Source of the DNA: Olsenella sp. kh2p3
GTDB taxonomy: Bacteria > Actinomycetota > Coriobacteriia > Coriobacteriales > Atopobiaceae
Assembly: GCA_900119625.1 (NCBI GenBank)
Contig: FPKD01000004.1
Location: forward strand, 108,161 to 172,160
Length of the DNA stretch: 64,000 bases
Reading direction: 5' to 3'
The notes under the pieces were generated by a model. The model was not told where the DNA came from and searched no databases. It saw only the letters and a list, made by a program, of their open reading frames with translations. Position numbers and translations under genes: made by a program. Shown here piece by piece: positions 7,274-15,150 of the stretch; the first letter of the stretch is position 1, and every line of letters begins with the position of its first letter.

Positions 7274-8647
7274 ATGTCGCTAACGAATCGGGACTACGCA
7301 GCGCTCGTGCGAGAGGCAAGGGAGTTTGCCTTTCCAAAGGTAGTCGAGCGACAGGAAATCGTGGGCGCGCTTCCCAAGCCGGCTCCGTTCAACCTCGTGC
7401 ACATCATCACGGGAATCCGCAGATGCGGGAAGACGTTCTTTGCCTTCCAACTCATCAATGGACTTCTCGCCAGCGGGGTCCAAAGGGATCGCGTCTTCTA
7501 CTTCAACTTTGCCGACGATCGCCTGCGGCCCGCCCCTCCAACCCTGCTCAACGACGTAATCGAGGAGTACTGGCGCCAGGTGCCCGCCGCGCGCAGCGAG
7601 GGGTGCTATCTCTTCCTCGACGAGGTTCAGGAGGCAGACGACTGGCAGGGATTCTGCCAGCGCGTGGCGGAGCGCGAGAAGGTAACCCTGGTCATTACGG
7701 GCTCCTCCTCAAAGCTGTCGGCGGACGAGATCGCCTCAGGGTTCCGGGGACGCTCCCTGGAACATCCAATGCACCCCCTCTCGTTCAGGGAGTTCTGCGC
7801 GTTCCAGGGCATCCAAACGCCAAGCGCAGACGAGCTAAGGGATACGGGTGCCGTCTCGCCGCAGATGAGGACGGCACTTGAGTCTGCCTACGACCAGTTT
7901 CTTGTCATCGGCTGCTTCCCGGGGGTCCAGCGGATGGAGCCAGAGGGAAGGATTGCCCTCCTACAGGCGTACGTGCGCGACGTCGTTGTGCGTGACGTGG
8001 TCGAGCGCTACGGGCGGGTTGGCATTGCCCTGGCAAACCAGGTGGCTCTCTTCTGCCTGAGAAACACCGGTTGCGAGCTCTCGGTCAATCGGCTGGTGGA
8101 GGCCCTGAGAGAGGTTGGATACAAAACCTCGTGGGAAACGGTCAACGAGACGGTTCGCCTCTTCTGCCAGGCGCATCTTCTGTCGCTTCTGCCCGAGCAT
8201 TCCACGTCGCTCTCGCCTGACTCCACGGCCATTCAGAAAGTGTATGCGGCGGATGCCGGTATGACGTACGCCTGCTCGCGGGCCAATCAACAGGATGTGG
8301 GAAAGCGCCTTGAGACGGCGGTCTTTGCCGAGCTGGGCCGAAGGACGCGGGGCGGCAGGGCGGAGACGGTCACCTCGTTTACCGCCCCAACCGCACGGCG
8401 TGAGAAGGTCGACTTCCTTGTGGGGGACGTCCTCGCTTCCTCTCCTTGCGAGCTTATCCAGGTGACGGCGGGCATGGAGATCCCCAAGACACGGCGGCGG
8501 GAGCTTGGGTCTCTTGAGGTTGCAATGGGGCGCACCGGCATGCCCAACGGCGTTGTGATTACGCTCAGGGAGGATGGCGAGGCAGTGCTGGAATCCGGAC
8601 GGCGCGTGCGAATTGTTCCCGCATGGAAGTGGAGCCTCGAGGCGTAG
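7274..8647 (+). CDS. AAA_14/DUF4143 family ATP-binding protein
   Basis: This 457-residue protein belongs to the ATPase family with an N-terminal AAA_14 domain and a C-terminal DUF4143 domain. Such genes are common mobile accessory genes of uncertain function. Walker A is GIRRCGKT at residues 47-54 and Walker B is CYLFLDEVQE near 112-121. A sensor-like ITGSSS follows, with a typical LSFREFC. The C-terminal half (from about 330) has AVFAELGRR, the nuclease-like fold edge usual in DUF4143. AAGGAG lies 6 bases before the ATG. It stands alone, with repeat arrays on both sides and a perfect palindrome in its leader, which is consistent with acquisition. DNA binding is not shown. Confidence 0.88.
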   Translation: MSLTNRDYAALVREAREFAFPKVVERQEIVGALPKPAPFNLVHIITGIRRCGKTFFAFQLINGLLASGVQRDRVFYFNFADDRLRPAPPTLLNDVIEEYWRQVPAARSEGCYLFLDEVQEADDWQGFCQRVAEREKVTLVITGSSSKLSADEIASGFRGRSLEHPMHPLSFREFCAFQGIQTPSADELRDTGAVSPQMRTALESAYDQFLVIGCFPGVQRMEPEGRIALLQAYVRDVVVRDVVERYGRVGIALANQVALFCLRNTGCELSVNRLVEALREVGYKTSWETVNETVRLFCQAHLLSLLPEHSTSLSPDSTAIQKVYAADAGMTYACSRANQQDVGKRLETAVFAELGRRTRGGRAETVTSFTAPTARREKVDFLVGDVLASSPCELIQVTAGMEIPKTRRRELGSLEVAMGRTGMPNGVVITLREDGEAVLESGRRVRIVPAWKWSLEA

Positions 8648-8689
8648 CCCCTTCTCGCGCTGTGGTACAGCGAGGCGTGCCCCCTGGCG

Positions 8690-8887
8690 TACGGTGACGC
8701 CGGAGAGCACGTTTTGGCAGCTGGCGAGTACCGAAAGTGCCTTTCAGGCGCAGATTTGACGCCCGAGCGCGGGTTTTGGACGGGATTCCGTACGAAACCT
8801 TCGCTCGGGCGCCGTTTTCTCGCCTGAGGGCGAGTTTTGGCAGCCGACACGTGCGAGAAGTGCTTCTCGTGCGCCAGCGCTTCCGCC
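8690..8887. repeat. REP-B array 1
   Basis: Several GC-rich imperfect hairpins (TTTGACGCCCGAGCG, CGCTCGGGCGCCG, CTCGCCTGAGGGCGAG) are joined by the linker GGGATTCCGTACGA. The array fills the gap between the AAA ATPase and the end of the ABC remnant. No gene is seen in it. Confidence 0.75.
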
Positions 8888-9307
8888 CTACTTCTGTGCG
8901 CCCACGACCATACGGTGGAAGCGCCTAAAGCCAAAGCCGCCCATCAGCGCGATGGCCGCGACCATGCCGATCACGCTCCACTCCAGCGTGGGGACCAGGG
9001 CCTTGGGCTCGGGGGAGGTACCCTTGGCCACGATCTGCCCATGGTTCACGATTACCATGTGGCGTGCCAGGCGCTCGGGCTCCTCCATGTAGTGTGTGGT
9101 GAGGAAGATGGTGGTTCCGGCCTCCCGGTTGAGGTTGAGCATCTCGCGCCAGAGGATCTCGCGGTAGTTGGGGTCAAGGCCGGTGGTGGGCTCGTCCAGG
9201 AAGAGGATCTTGGGCGCGTGCATCATGGCGCGGGCGATTTTGAGGCGCTGGGCAATGCCGCCCGAATAGCTGCGCATGTAGTCGTTCTGGCGGTCCGCCA
9301 GGCCAAA
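8888..9307 (-). pseudogene. remnant of an ABC exporter, ATPase fused to a permease tail
   Basis: The reading frame begins abruptly at FGLADRQNDY, just after a stop codon, in the middle of an ATPase domain. It contains the signature SGGIAQRLKIA, Walker B ILFLDEPTTGLD and TTHYMEE. Walker A and the first 120 or so residues are missing. After IVAKGT the sequence changes to a hydrophobic helix (WSVIGMVAAIALMGGFGF) and basic tail like the C-terminus of an ABC-2 permease. At least two deletions therefore reduced an ATPase-permease pair to this in-frame scar. It cannot hydrolyse ATP. REP-B arrays lie on both sides and may have promoted the loss. It is not a close copy of the intact ATPase at 4167-5120. 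Confidence 0.85.
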
Positions 9308-9361
9308 CTATGAGAGAGGCCCTAGGCGGGAGAGGAGGACGGGCGTTCTCGGCGGCACCTC

Positions 9362-9550
9362 ATGACGCCGGAGGGCACATTCCCGCAGCGATAGCGGACG
9401 AAAGCCCTGCTCCGGCGTCATTTCGGCACCGATGGGCGCATCTCGTACGGAATCCCGTCGGAACCCTTTGCTCCGGCGTCATTTCGGTGCCGATGGGCGC
9501 ATCTCGTACTCACCCGCTGCAAGAATGCGCCCTCCGGCGAGAAAATGTCG
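9362..9550. repeat. REP-B array 2
   Basis: Hairpin cores such as TGCTCCGGCGTCATTTCGG occur twice about 70 bases apart, with GGCGCATCTCGTACGGAATCC linkers. This is the opposite orientation of the linker seen in array 1. The array starts about 50 bases beyond the truncated ABC gene. Confidence 0.75.
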
Positions 9551-9576
9551 CCCGAGAGCCTATTTCTGGCGGCGGG

Positions 9577-9627
9577 ATTAATTTGCCCGGCAATGGAATC
9601 CCGTTGCCGGGCAACTTCAATCCCACG
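9577..9627. repeat. REP-A palindrome downstream of the nitrilase
   Basis: CCCGGCAA and TTGCCGGG flank a GGAATCC-containing loop, within an outer GGGATT and AATCCC pair. It is nearly identical to the copy after prfC. It lies at the 3' side of the nitrilase gene but lacks a T tract. Confidence 0.7.
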
Positions 9628-9638
9628 CTGCCGCCCCG

Positions 9639-10571
9639 CTAGATGTCGTTCACCTCAAGTCGCACGGCATCGGGGCGCGCGTAGTGTCCCACGGGGTCAA
9701 ACTCCCACTTCGAGGCTGGCACTTGCTGCATGTCGAGCGTGGCGTAGAGGATGCCGTCGGTGTCCCAGAGCGGCTCCGCGCCGGGCACCGGGTGTCCAAA
9801 CGGGTCGACCACGCTCGACCCGCCGCGATACACCACCTCGGGCAGGCGCGCTATCTCGGGCGATGCGAGAAGGTCCGCAGGGTAGTCGTCGCGCAGCAGG
9901 TATGGCGCGCAGTTCACCACAAAGCAGCGGCCCTCGATGGCGATGTGCTCGACCGTCGCCTGCCACTCGGGGTTTCCGTTGGTGTTGGGGGCCAGATAGA
10001 TGGCCACGCCCTTCTGGTACAGCGCCGCGCGCGCCAGCGGCATGTAGTTCTCCCAGCAGATGAGCGTGCCCATGGGACCCCACGGCGTCTGGCTCACGGG
10101 GAAGTAGTGGTCCTGCGCGTCGCCCCACACCAGGCGCTCGGCGCCGGTGGGCTTGAGCTTGTGGTGCCACGCGTCGAGGCGCCCGTCTGGCGCAAAGACC
10201 AGGTTGGTGTTGTAGAGCGTGCCGGACGTGGCGTCGCGCTCGGAGACGCCCACGCTCACCCATGCGCTCGTCTCGCGCGCCGCGGCGGCCAGCGCCTTGG
10301 TCTCGGGACCGCCCACCACAACCGAGCCGTCGTAGTAGCGCTTCCACAGCTCCTTGCTGCCGGGCTCGCGCGCTCCAACCACAAAACCAAAGGTCAGACC
10401 ATGCGGATAGCCGGGGATGAGAAGCTCCGGCAGCACCACGAGGTCGCTGGGGTGCTCCTCTGCCACGCGCTGGATTGCCTCGATAGCCCCGGCCAGACAG
10501 GCGTCTCGGTCGAACGGCCTTGGGTGCGACTGCACCACGGCAATCTTGCAGGTGTCCTGGATGCCTCTCAT
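9639..10571 (-). CDS. nitrilase / carbon-nitrogen hydrolase
   Basis: This 310-residue cytosolic hydrolase has the Glu-Lys-Cys triad of the nitrilase superfamily: Glu in VVLPELLIPGYP (about residue 49), Lys in HHKLKPTGAER, and Cys in GTLICWENYMPLAR. The ICWENYMP context and a length just above 300 are closest to true nitrilases (nitrile to carboxylate plus ammonia) rather than omega-amidases. The natural substrate is not evident. The start at 10571 follows GGAGGCACCG; an upstream in-frame ATG gives a tail without homology and no ribosome site. It diverges from the ygiD-like gene. A REP-A palindrome follows its 3' end. Confidence 0.9.
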   Translation of the reverse strand: MRGIQDTCKIAVVQSHPRPFDRDACLAGAIEAIQRVAEEHPSDLVVLPELLIPGYPHGLTFGFVVGAREPGSKELWKRYYDGSVVVGGPETKALAAAARETSAWVSVGVSERDATSGTLYNTNLVFAPDGRLDAWHHKLKPTGAERLVWGDAQDHYFPVSQTPWGPMGTLICWENYMPLARAALYQKGVAIYLAPNTNGNPEWQATVEHIAIEGRCFVVNCAPYLLRDDYPADLLASPEIARLPEVVYRGGSSVVDPFGHPVPGAEPLWDTDGILYATLDMQQVPASKWEFDPVGHYARPDAVRLEVNDI

Positions 10572-10663
10572 CGGTGCCTCCGTACGGGGGTGGGGTATAT
10601 AGCGGGCCTTATTGTAGTTCCGAGAACCGTGTCTTGCCAGAGCGCAAGCACGGCGTATCCCTT

Positions 10664-10743
10664 GGTATGCCAAAAGATACCTCTTGCATAGCATTTATCG
10701 GCGTGTAGTATGGGTGGCAGATGATTGGTATAAAGAAGATACC
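10664..10743 (+). promoter_or_regulatory. promoter of the dioxygenase gene with two repeated operators
   Basis: TTGGTAT and GATACCT form an inverted repeat at 10664-10681 and again at 10727-10743. Between them lie a -35 TTGCAT (10684-10689) and a -10 TAGTAT (10706-10711) with a 16-base spacer. One operator therefore abuts the -35 and the other covers the start of the transcript. This fits repression by a dimeric factor, possibly looping. Confidence 0.6.
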
Positions 10744-10763
10744 TAGTAGCGATGGAGGACAAT

Positions 10764-11537
10764 ATGGCAGACAAGAGGCAGATGGCAGTGTTCGTGGGTC
10801 ACGGCGATCCCATGATGGCGCTCCGCGACGACGAGGTGGCGCACGGCCTGCGCGCGATGGGCGAGAAGGTCCTGGCAGACGCGCCGCGCGCGATTCTCGC
10901 CGTCTCGGCGCACTGGTTCACGCGCGGCACGCTGGTGCAGAGCGACCCCACGCCGCGCCAGGTGAACGACATGTACGGCTTCCCGCCGGAGCTCTACGCA
11001 ATCAAGTATCGCCCCGCTGGCAACGCGGGCCTCACGGCGCGCGTGCAGGAGCTTCTCGGCAGCGACGTCATGGTGGACGACACCTGGGGCATCGACCACG
11101 GTGTGTGGACCCCGCTCTACCACATGCTGCCTGCGGCCAACGTGCCCGTGGTGGAGCTCTCGGTGAACGCGCTTGGCGACGCGCGCTACGCCTACGACCT
11201 GGGCCGACGCCTGGCCCCTTTGCGCGACGAGGGCTTTGTGGTGCTGGGAAGCGGCAATGTGGTGCACAACCTGCGCGAGGTCGAGTGGGACAACCCCGCA
11301 GGCACCAAGGCCTGTGACGAGTTTGACGCTGCGGTGCGCTCGGCCGTGGAGGCGCGCGACGACGAGAAGGTCATCAACTACCAGCAGCTGCCGCATGCGG
11401 CATACGCCGTGCCCACGCCCGATCACTACCTGCCGCTGCTCACGGTGCTCGGAGCGTCCGAGGGCGAGAAGCCTGAGGTCTTCAATGACGTACGCAACCT
11501 CGGCGCGATATCGATGACCAGCTACGCATTTGCGTGA
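10764..11537 (+). CDS. ygiD: LigB-type extradiol dioxygenase (YgiD/DODA family)
   Basis: This 257-residue protein belongs to the class III ring-cleaving dioxygenase family that includes E. coli YgiD and plant DOPA 4,5-dioxygenase. Metal-binding His residues are seen in VGHGDP near the N-terminus, SAHWF, GIDHGVWTPL and GSGNVVHNL. The ATG at 10764 follows GGAGGACAAT; an ATG four codons upstream has no ribosome site. The substrate in this organism is unknown. Two copies of a TTGGTAT..GATACCT operator flank its promoter, which suggests induction by a specific signal, perhaps a catechol or an electrophile. The nitrilase gene is divergent. Confidence 0.88.
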   Translation: MADKRQMAVFVGHGDPMMALRDDEVAHGLRAMGEKVLADAPRAILAVSAHWFTRGTLVQSDPTPRQVNDMYGFPPELYAIKYRPAGNAGLTARVQELLGSDVMVDDTWGIDHGVWTPLYHMLPAANVPVVELSVNALGDARYAYDLGRRLAPLRDEGFVVLGSGNVVHNLREVEWDNPAGTKACDEFDAAVRSAVEARDDEKVINYQQLPHAAYAVPTPDHYLPLLTVLGASEGEKPEVFNDVRNLGAISMTSYAFA

Positions 11538-11557
11538 CGCGCTGCCGAGAGGTGCCT

Positions 11558-11690
11558 CAGATTTGAGCGACGAATGTGGGACGGTGCGATACAGGTTTGG
11601 ACCCGAATCTGTATCCCGCGCAGGTCGCTACAGATTCGGGCAACGAATGTGTGGCAAGTCGATACACATTCGCAGCCGAATCTGTATCGC
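11558..11690. repeat. REP-C, inverted CAGATTCG repeats
   Basis: CAGATTCGG (from 11633) and CCGAATCTG pair around an inner CGAATGTG..CACATTCG pair. Similar words (CGAATGTGGGAC, CCGAATCTGTATC) precede them. The whole 130-base block appears to be diverged copies of one palindrome. No coding frame here looks real. Confidence 0.6.
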
Positions 11691-11846
11691 TTACGACACT
11701 CTAACCAGCGAGGATCCGCGGAACCGAGGCCCTTACGTTACATGCCAAGCCGCATGGTTACAGCGCTGGAAAGGGGGCATGCCGTTGCTGGCTATAATCA
11801 TGATCAAGCCAATCGTTATGCCCATCGAATGGAGGCGATTGCCGTG

Positions 11847-12086
11847 ATGCATCCCTATCTCACGTTTGATGACGGAACCGAAGTTGTACATTCTGACCTG
11901 ATTCATGAGGACGGCATCGATAAAGTTCTGGTTCATTTCGAGAGGCCCACGGAGAGCGGCTTTGACTCCATAAGGTGCGAGTTGCCTTTGTATACCTGGA
12001 CTCCATGGGAAGGCAGTTTCTCTAAGGATGAGTTGGCTTTCTTCGATGAGTTCGTTCATTCGAACGCCGCTCTGCTCTACTGCTAG
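11847..12086 (+). CDS. small conserved protein, orphan paralogue of the DUF4160 partner
   Basis: This 79-residue acidic protein aligns along its length with the product of 28706-28978. Shared features are a PYLTF/PFMTL start, D.TE.VHSD, DG..KV, GF....C.LP, TW, and FS..EL..F. The relative at 28706 sits directly before a DUF4160 gene, but here no DUF4160 gene follows. This is therefore either a solitary antitoxin-like gene or the survivor of a broken pair. GGAGG lies 11 bases before the ATG; a GTG one codon earlier is a possible start. Base composition is lower in GC than its neighbours. The function is unknown. Confidence 0.65.
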   Translation: MHPYLTFDDGTEVVHSDLIHEDGIDKVLVHFERPTESGFDSIRCELPLYTWTPWEGSFSKDELAFFDEFVHSNAALLYC

Positions 12087-12231
12087 GGCGCCATTTCTCG
12101 ACCGCACGGAGTTCCTTTCCGTGCTCCATGCCTTCCATCCCTGAGCCTCTTATTTATGTCGTGTCCGTCGGGTATAGTCGAGAAAACCGAGGCAGAGGCT
12201 TCGGCGCGTTGCTTCAGGACGGGAGGTTGCC

Positions 12232-12426
12232 ATGGCACGCTACACCGACGAAGAGCTGGAAGAGGCATACGAGCAGTACCGCAGGGGAGAGCTTGACTTT
12301 GAGGAGTACAAGCGCATGTGCGACGAGGCAGACCGTGAGGAGGCAGAGGAGAACTACCGCCGCAAGGCCGCTGGCAAGCACGGCTGGAAGCCCTTTGTCG
12401 GCGTGGGAATAACCTTCAAGCCCTAG
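12232..12426 (+). CDS. small highly charged helical protein
   Basis: This 64-residue protein is not recognised. Residues 5-50 are almost entirely charged and helix-forming (TDEELEEAYEQYRRGELDF, then CDEADREEAEENYRRK). A hydrophobic tail (PFVGVGITF) ends the protein. The ATG follows GGGAGG at a good distance and codon use resembles the neighbours, so it is likely real. It lies 48 bases before pcp on the same strand and may share its transcript. There is no membrane helix or signal peptide. Confidence 0.6.
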   Translation: MARYTDEELEEAYEQYRRGELDFEEYKRMCDEADREEAEENYRRKAAGKHGWKPFVGVGITFKP

Positions 12427-12474
12427 TGCGTTCCAGGGGGGCGCTTCTCGCCAAGTCAAAGGAGGTCAACGCGC

Positions 12475-13089
12475 ATGGAGAAAATCTTGGTCACGGGCTT
12501 CGAGCCCTTTGGTGGCGAGCAAACAAACCCCTCGTGGGAGGTGGTAAAGGCGCTCCCGCAGGTCATCGCAGGCCATGCGGTGGTGCGCGAGCGCATTCCC
12601 GTGTCCTTCCACCGTGGGCCCGCCGCGGTCCTTGCAGCAATCCAGCGCGAGAACCCCTCCATTGTGCTCTGCGTAGGACAGGCGGGCGGCCGCGCCAAGG
12701 TGACGCCGGAGTTCGTGGGCATCAACTACGCGGACGCACGCATCCCCGATAACGACGGCGAGCAGCCCCAGGCAACGCGCCTCCTGGCAGGCGCGCCGGA
12801 CGCACGCTTCTCGACGCTGCCCGTTCGTGCGATGGCACAGGCGATGGTCGACGCCGGCGTGCCTGCCGCCGTCTCGTACTCCGCGGGGACCTACGTTTGC
12901 AATGCGGTGCTCTTCTCGGTGCTCAATGCGCTCGCGGCATCCCAGTCTACGGCGCGTGCCGGCTTTGTGCACGTTCCCAACTCGCCCGAGCAGGCATGCC
13001 ATCTGGCCAAGGCAACTCCCAGCATGCCGGTTGCGCTCATGCTGCAAGGAATCGTGAGCGGTCTTGAGTGCGCCTGCTCGTGGGGCTAG
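12475..13089 (+). CDS. pcp: pyrrolidone-carboxylate peptidase
   Basis: This cytosolic cysteine peptidase removes N-terminal pyroglutamate from peptides (family C15). The 204-residue product has the full length. The N-terminal TGFEPFGGEQTNPSW is the hallmark, and GQAGGRAKVTPEFVGINYADARIPDN carries the catalytic Glu region in its middle. YVCNAVLFSVL holds the nucleophilic Cys near 143, and GFVHVPNSPEQ has the catalytic His near 167. AAAGGAGG lies ahead of the ATG. It probably serves peptide catabolism, in line with the OPT peptide transporter elsewhere in the window. Confidence 0.96.
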   Translation: MEKILVTGFEPFGGEQTNPSWEVVKALPQVIAGHAVVRERIPVSFHRGPAAVLAAIQRENPSIVLCVGQAGGRAKVTPEFVGINYADARIPDNDGEQPQATRLLAGAPDARFSTLPVRAMAQAMVDAGVPAAVSYSAGTYVCNAVLFSVLNALAASQSTARAGFVHVPNSPEQACHLAKATPSMPVALMLQGIVSGLECACSWG

Positions 13090-13161
13090 GCTCGTCGCGT
13101 GGCGCTGGCCCCTGGCATTGCCCGGCAGCCCAAGCGTCCGCGAGCCAGAAAGGGGAACCAC

Positions 13162-14109
13162 ATGAGCTTCAAGGACACCAAAGTCGTTATCGTAGGCGCT
13201 GGCAAGGTGGGGTCCACTACCGCGTTCAGCATCATCAACCAGGGGCTTTGCGGTGACGTGTGCCTCATCGACGTGAACCACGAGCACGCGGTGGGCGAGG
13301 CGCTCGACATGCGTGACTCGGTCTTCTTCATGAACCGCAACGTCAACGTGCACGCCGGCGACTACAGCGAGTGTGCAGACGCAGACATTGTCATTGTCAC
13401 CGCGGCGGCACCCATGCCCAAGGACTCCAACGACCGCCTCGAGATGCTCAAGCCCAGCCTTGGTGTGGTGCGCTCGGTGGTCGAGCAGGTCATGGCGTCG
13501 GGCTTTGACGGCATCTTCCTGGTGGTATCGAACCCCGTTGACGTGATGAGCTACTACACCTGGAAAGTCTCTGGCCTGCCGCACGAGCGCGTGATTGGTT
13601 CCGGTACCTTCCTCGACTCCGCGCGACTGTGCCGCGCGCTGTCCGACATGTACGATCTAGCATCCAACAGTGTCGAGGCATTCGTGCTAGGCGAGCACGG
13701 CGACTCGGAGATCGTCTCGTGGAACAGCGCGACCATCGGCGGCAAGCGCGTGGACGACGTCCTGCGCGACAACGCCTCGCGCACGCGCGGTGTCACCCGC
13801 GACGAGCTGCGCAAGCGCACGGTGCAGGCCGGCTGGGACATCTTTAGCCGCAAGGGAAACACCTGCTACGGCATTGCGTCGAGCACGGCGTCCATCGCCA
13901 AGTCGATCCTCTTCGACGAGAACCGAATCATGCCTGTCTCGGTGTACCTCGACGGGCAGTATGGCATCCACGACACGTTTATCTCGGTGCCAACGATCGT
14001 CGACAGCACGGGCGCCAAGGAGATCGTGGAGATCGACCTGCTGCCTGAGGAGCTTGAGGCGCTGAGAAAGTCCGCCGATATGCTCCACGGCCTGGACGAG
14101 AAGCTCTAG
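13162..14109 (+). CDS. ldh: L-lactate dehydrogenase family protein (2-hydroxyacid dehydrogenase)
   Basis: This 315-residue NAD-dependent dehydrogenase would reduce pyruvate or a related 2-oxoacid in fermentation. The NAD-binding VGAGKVGSTTA is at the N-terminus. SNPVDV, SGTFLDSARL (Asp and Arg) and the active-site His in GEHGDSE are all present. The specificity loop reads AAAPMPKDSNDRLEML, where lactate dehydrogenases normally have Gln (AGAPQKPGETR) and malate dehydrogenases have Arg. This loop is one residue longer and lacks both, so pyruvate specificity is not assured. A branched 2-oxoacid, as for L-hydroxyisocaproate dehydrogenase, is possible. The start at 13162 follows GAAAGGGG; an upstream in-frame start lacks homology. 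Confidence 0.88.
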   Translation: MSFKDTKVVIVGAGKVGSTTAFSIINQGLCGDVCLIDVNHEHAVGEALDMRDSVFFMNRNVNVHAGDYSECADADIVIVTAAAPMPKDSNDRLEMLKPSLGVVRSVVEQVMASGFDGIFLVVSNPVDVMSYYTWKVSGLPHERVIGSGTFLDSARLCRALSDMYDLASNSVEAFVLGEHGDSEIVSWNSATIGGKRVDDVLRDNASRTRGVTRDELRKRTVQAGWDIFSRKGNTCYGIASSTASIAKSILFDENRIMPVSVYLDGQYGIHDTFISVPTIVDSTGAKEIVEIDLLPEELEALRKSADMLHGLDEKL

Positions 14110-14115
14110 GGGCTT

Positions 14116-14325
14116 CTTTCGGCGGCGTGAAGAAAACCCTCCCTCCGGCGAGAATCTGGCGCCGGAGGGAGAGTTTTATACGTTGTAGCTGCGGAAACGT
14201 GCCTTTGGGCGTCAAAACGGCGCCCAAGCGAGGGTTTTAGACGGGATTCCGTACGAGATGCGCCTTCGGGCGTCAATTTGACGCCCGAAGGGGAGTTTTA
14301 GTCGCTGTAGCTGCGGATACTGGCC
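14116..14325. repeat. REP-B array 3
   Basis: Three hairpin cores are seen: CCCTCCGGCGAGA with CGCCGGAGGG, TTTGGGCGTC with GCGCCCAAG, and CTTCGGGCGTCAA with TTGACGCCCGAAG. The linker GACGGGATTCCGTACGAGA lies between the second and third. Arm changes are compensated on the opposite arm. The array lies between convergent genes. Confidence 0.8.
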
Positions 14326-14330
14326 TTCCG

Positions 14331-14378
14331 GCGCCGCCGAACCCCCGCGCCGCCGAACCCCCGCGCCGCCGGACCCGC
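14331..14378. repeat. 16-base tandem repeat
   Basis: Three head-to-tail copies of GCGCCGCCGAACCCCC are present, the third slightly diverged. They directly adjoin REP-B array 3 and end 25 bases before the ecfT stop. Confidence 0.8.
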
Positions 14379-14403
14379 GCGCCACCGCGTCGCCCCGCTG
14401 CCC

Positions 14404-15150
14404 CTACAGCAGCGCGCCGGCAACCACCAGCGCAGCGCACGCAACCAGCACTACCACATCGCGTCCCACCATGGGGTAGCGCTTGTAGCTGCTCTCGCGC
14501 GTGCGCAGGTAGAAGCCGCGCTGCTCGGCGGCAAGCGCCGTCGCATCGGTCTTTCCCACCGAGCTCACCAGCAGTGGCACGCACAGCGGCAGCATGAGCT
14601 GCAGCTTGCGGATGGGGTTCTTGGTGTCGTACTCAACGCCACGCGCGGTCTGCGCCTCCATGATCGCGTTCATCTCTTGACTGAACACGGGCACAAAGCG
14701 CAGCGCCGTGGTGAACGTGAACGCGTAGCGATACGGAATGTGCAGCACCTCGACGCAGGCGTTTGCCAGGTCGTTGAGCTTGGTCACGCTCAGCATGAGG
14801 ATGAGCGGCAGCGCCACGCCCATCAGGCGCAGGCATGCCTTGCTGCCCGTGACCAGGCCCTCCGTGGTCATCCACGCAAACACTGGCTCGCCGCCGCGCA
14901 CAAACGCCGTCTGCAGCAGAAGCATCACCACCGCAAGCGGCACAAGCAGCTTGAGCAGCGAGACCAGCTTGGACGTGGCATGCGCGTAGGCGCCCAGCGC
15001 AAAGGTGAGGACGAGAAGCCCCAGCAGCATGGGGTAGGTGTCGGCCAGGAAAATCGCAATGATGATTGCCGCGGCAATGCCTAGCTTGGTCACGGGGTTC
15101 AGCCGATGCAGCAGGGTGTCTCCCGGCACGTAGTCGATCACGTTAACCAC
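14404..15150 (-). CDS. ecfT: ECF transporter membrane subunit EcfT
   Basis: This 248-residue membrane protein is the coupling subunit of an energy-coupling-factor importer. It links the ATPases to the substrate-binding S components. About five helices lie between residues 20 and 120 and at the C-terminus. The cytoplasmic coupling region has EAQTARGVEYD, the first Ala-Arg-Gly motif. The second motif, usually Ala-Arg-Gly, reads AAEQRGF. It overlaps the fused ecfA gene by 8 bases, so it is coupled to it. As last gene of an operon led by a Trp attenuator, it probably serves tryptophan uptake, perhaps also other S components. Confidence 0.92.
   Translation of the reverse strand: MVNVIDYVPGDTLLHRLNPVTKLGIAAAIIIAIFLADTYPMLLGLLVLTFALGAYAHATSKLVSLLKLLVPLAVVMLLLQTAFVRGGEPVFAWMTTEGLVTGSKACLRLMGVALPLILMLSVTKLNDLANACVEVLHIPYRYAFTFTTALRFVPVFSQEMNAIMEAQTARGVEYDTKNPIRKLQLMLPLCVPLLVSSVGKTDATALAAEQRGFYLRTRESSYKRYPMVGRDVVVLVACAALVVAGALL

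Noticed and set aside
8888..9277. Short functional ABC ATPase starting at the ATG at 9277
   Set aside because: Homology extends 10 codons upstream to a stop, Walker A is absent, and the C-terminus belongs to a permease.
13162..14109. Malate dehydrogenase
   Set aside because: The specificity loop lacks the Arg needed for oxaloacetate, and the rest is closer to lactate and hydroxyisocaproate dehydrogenases.
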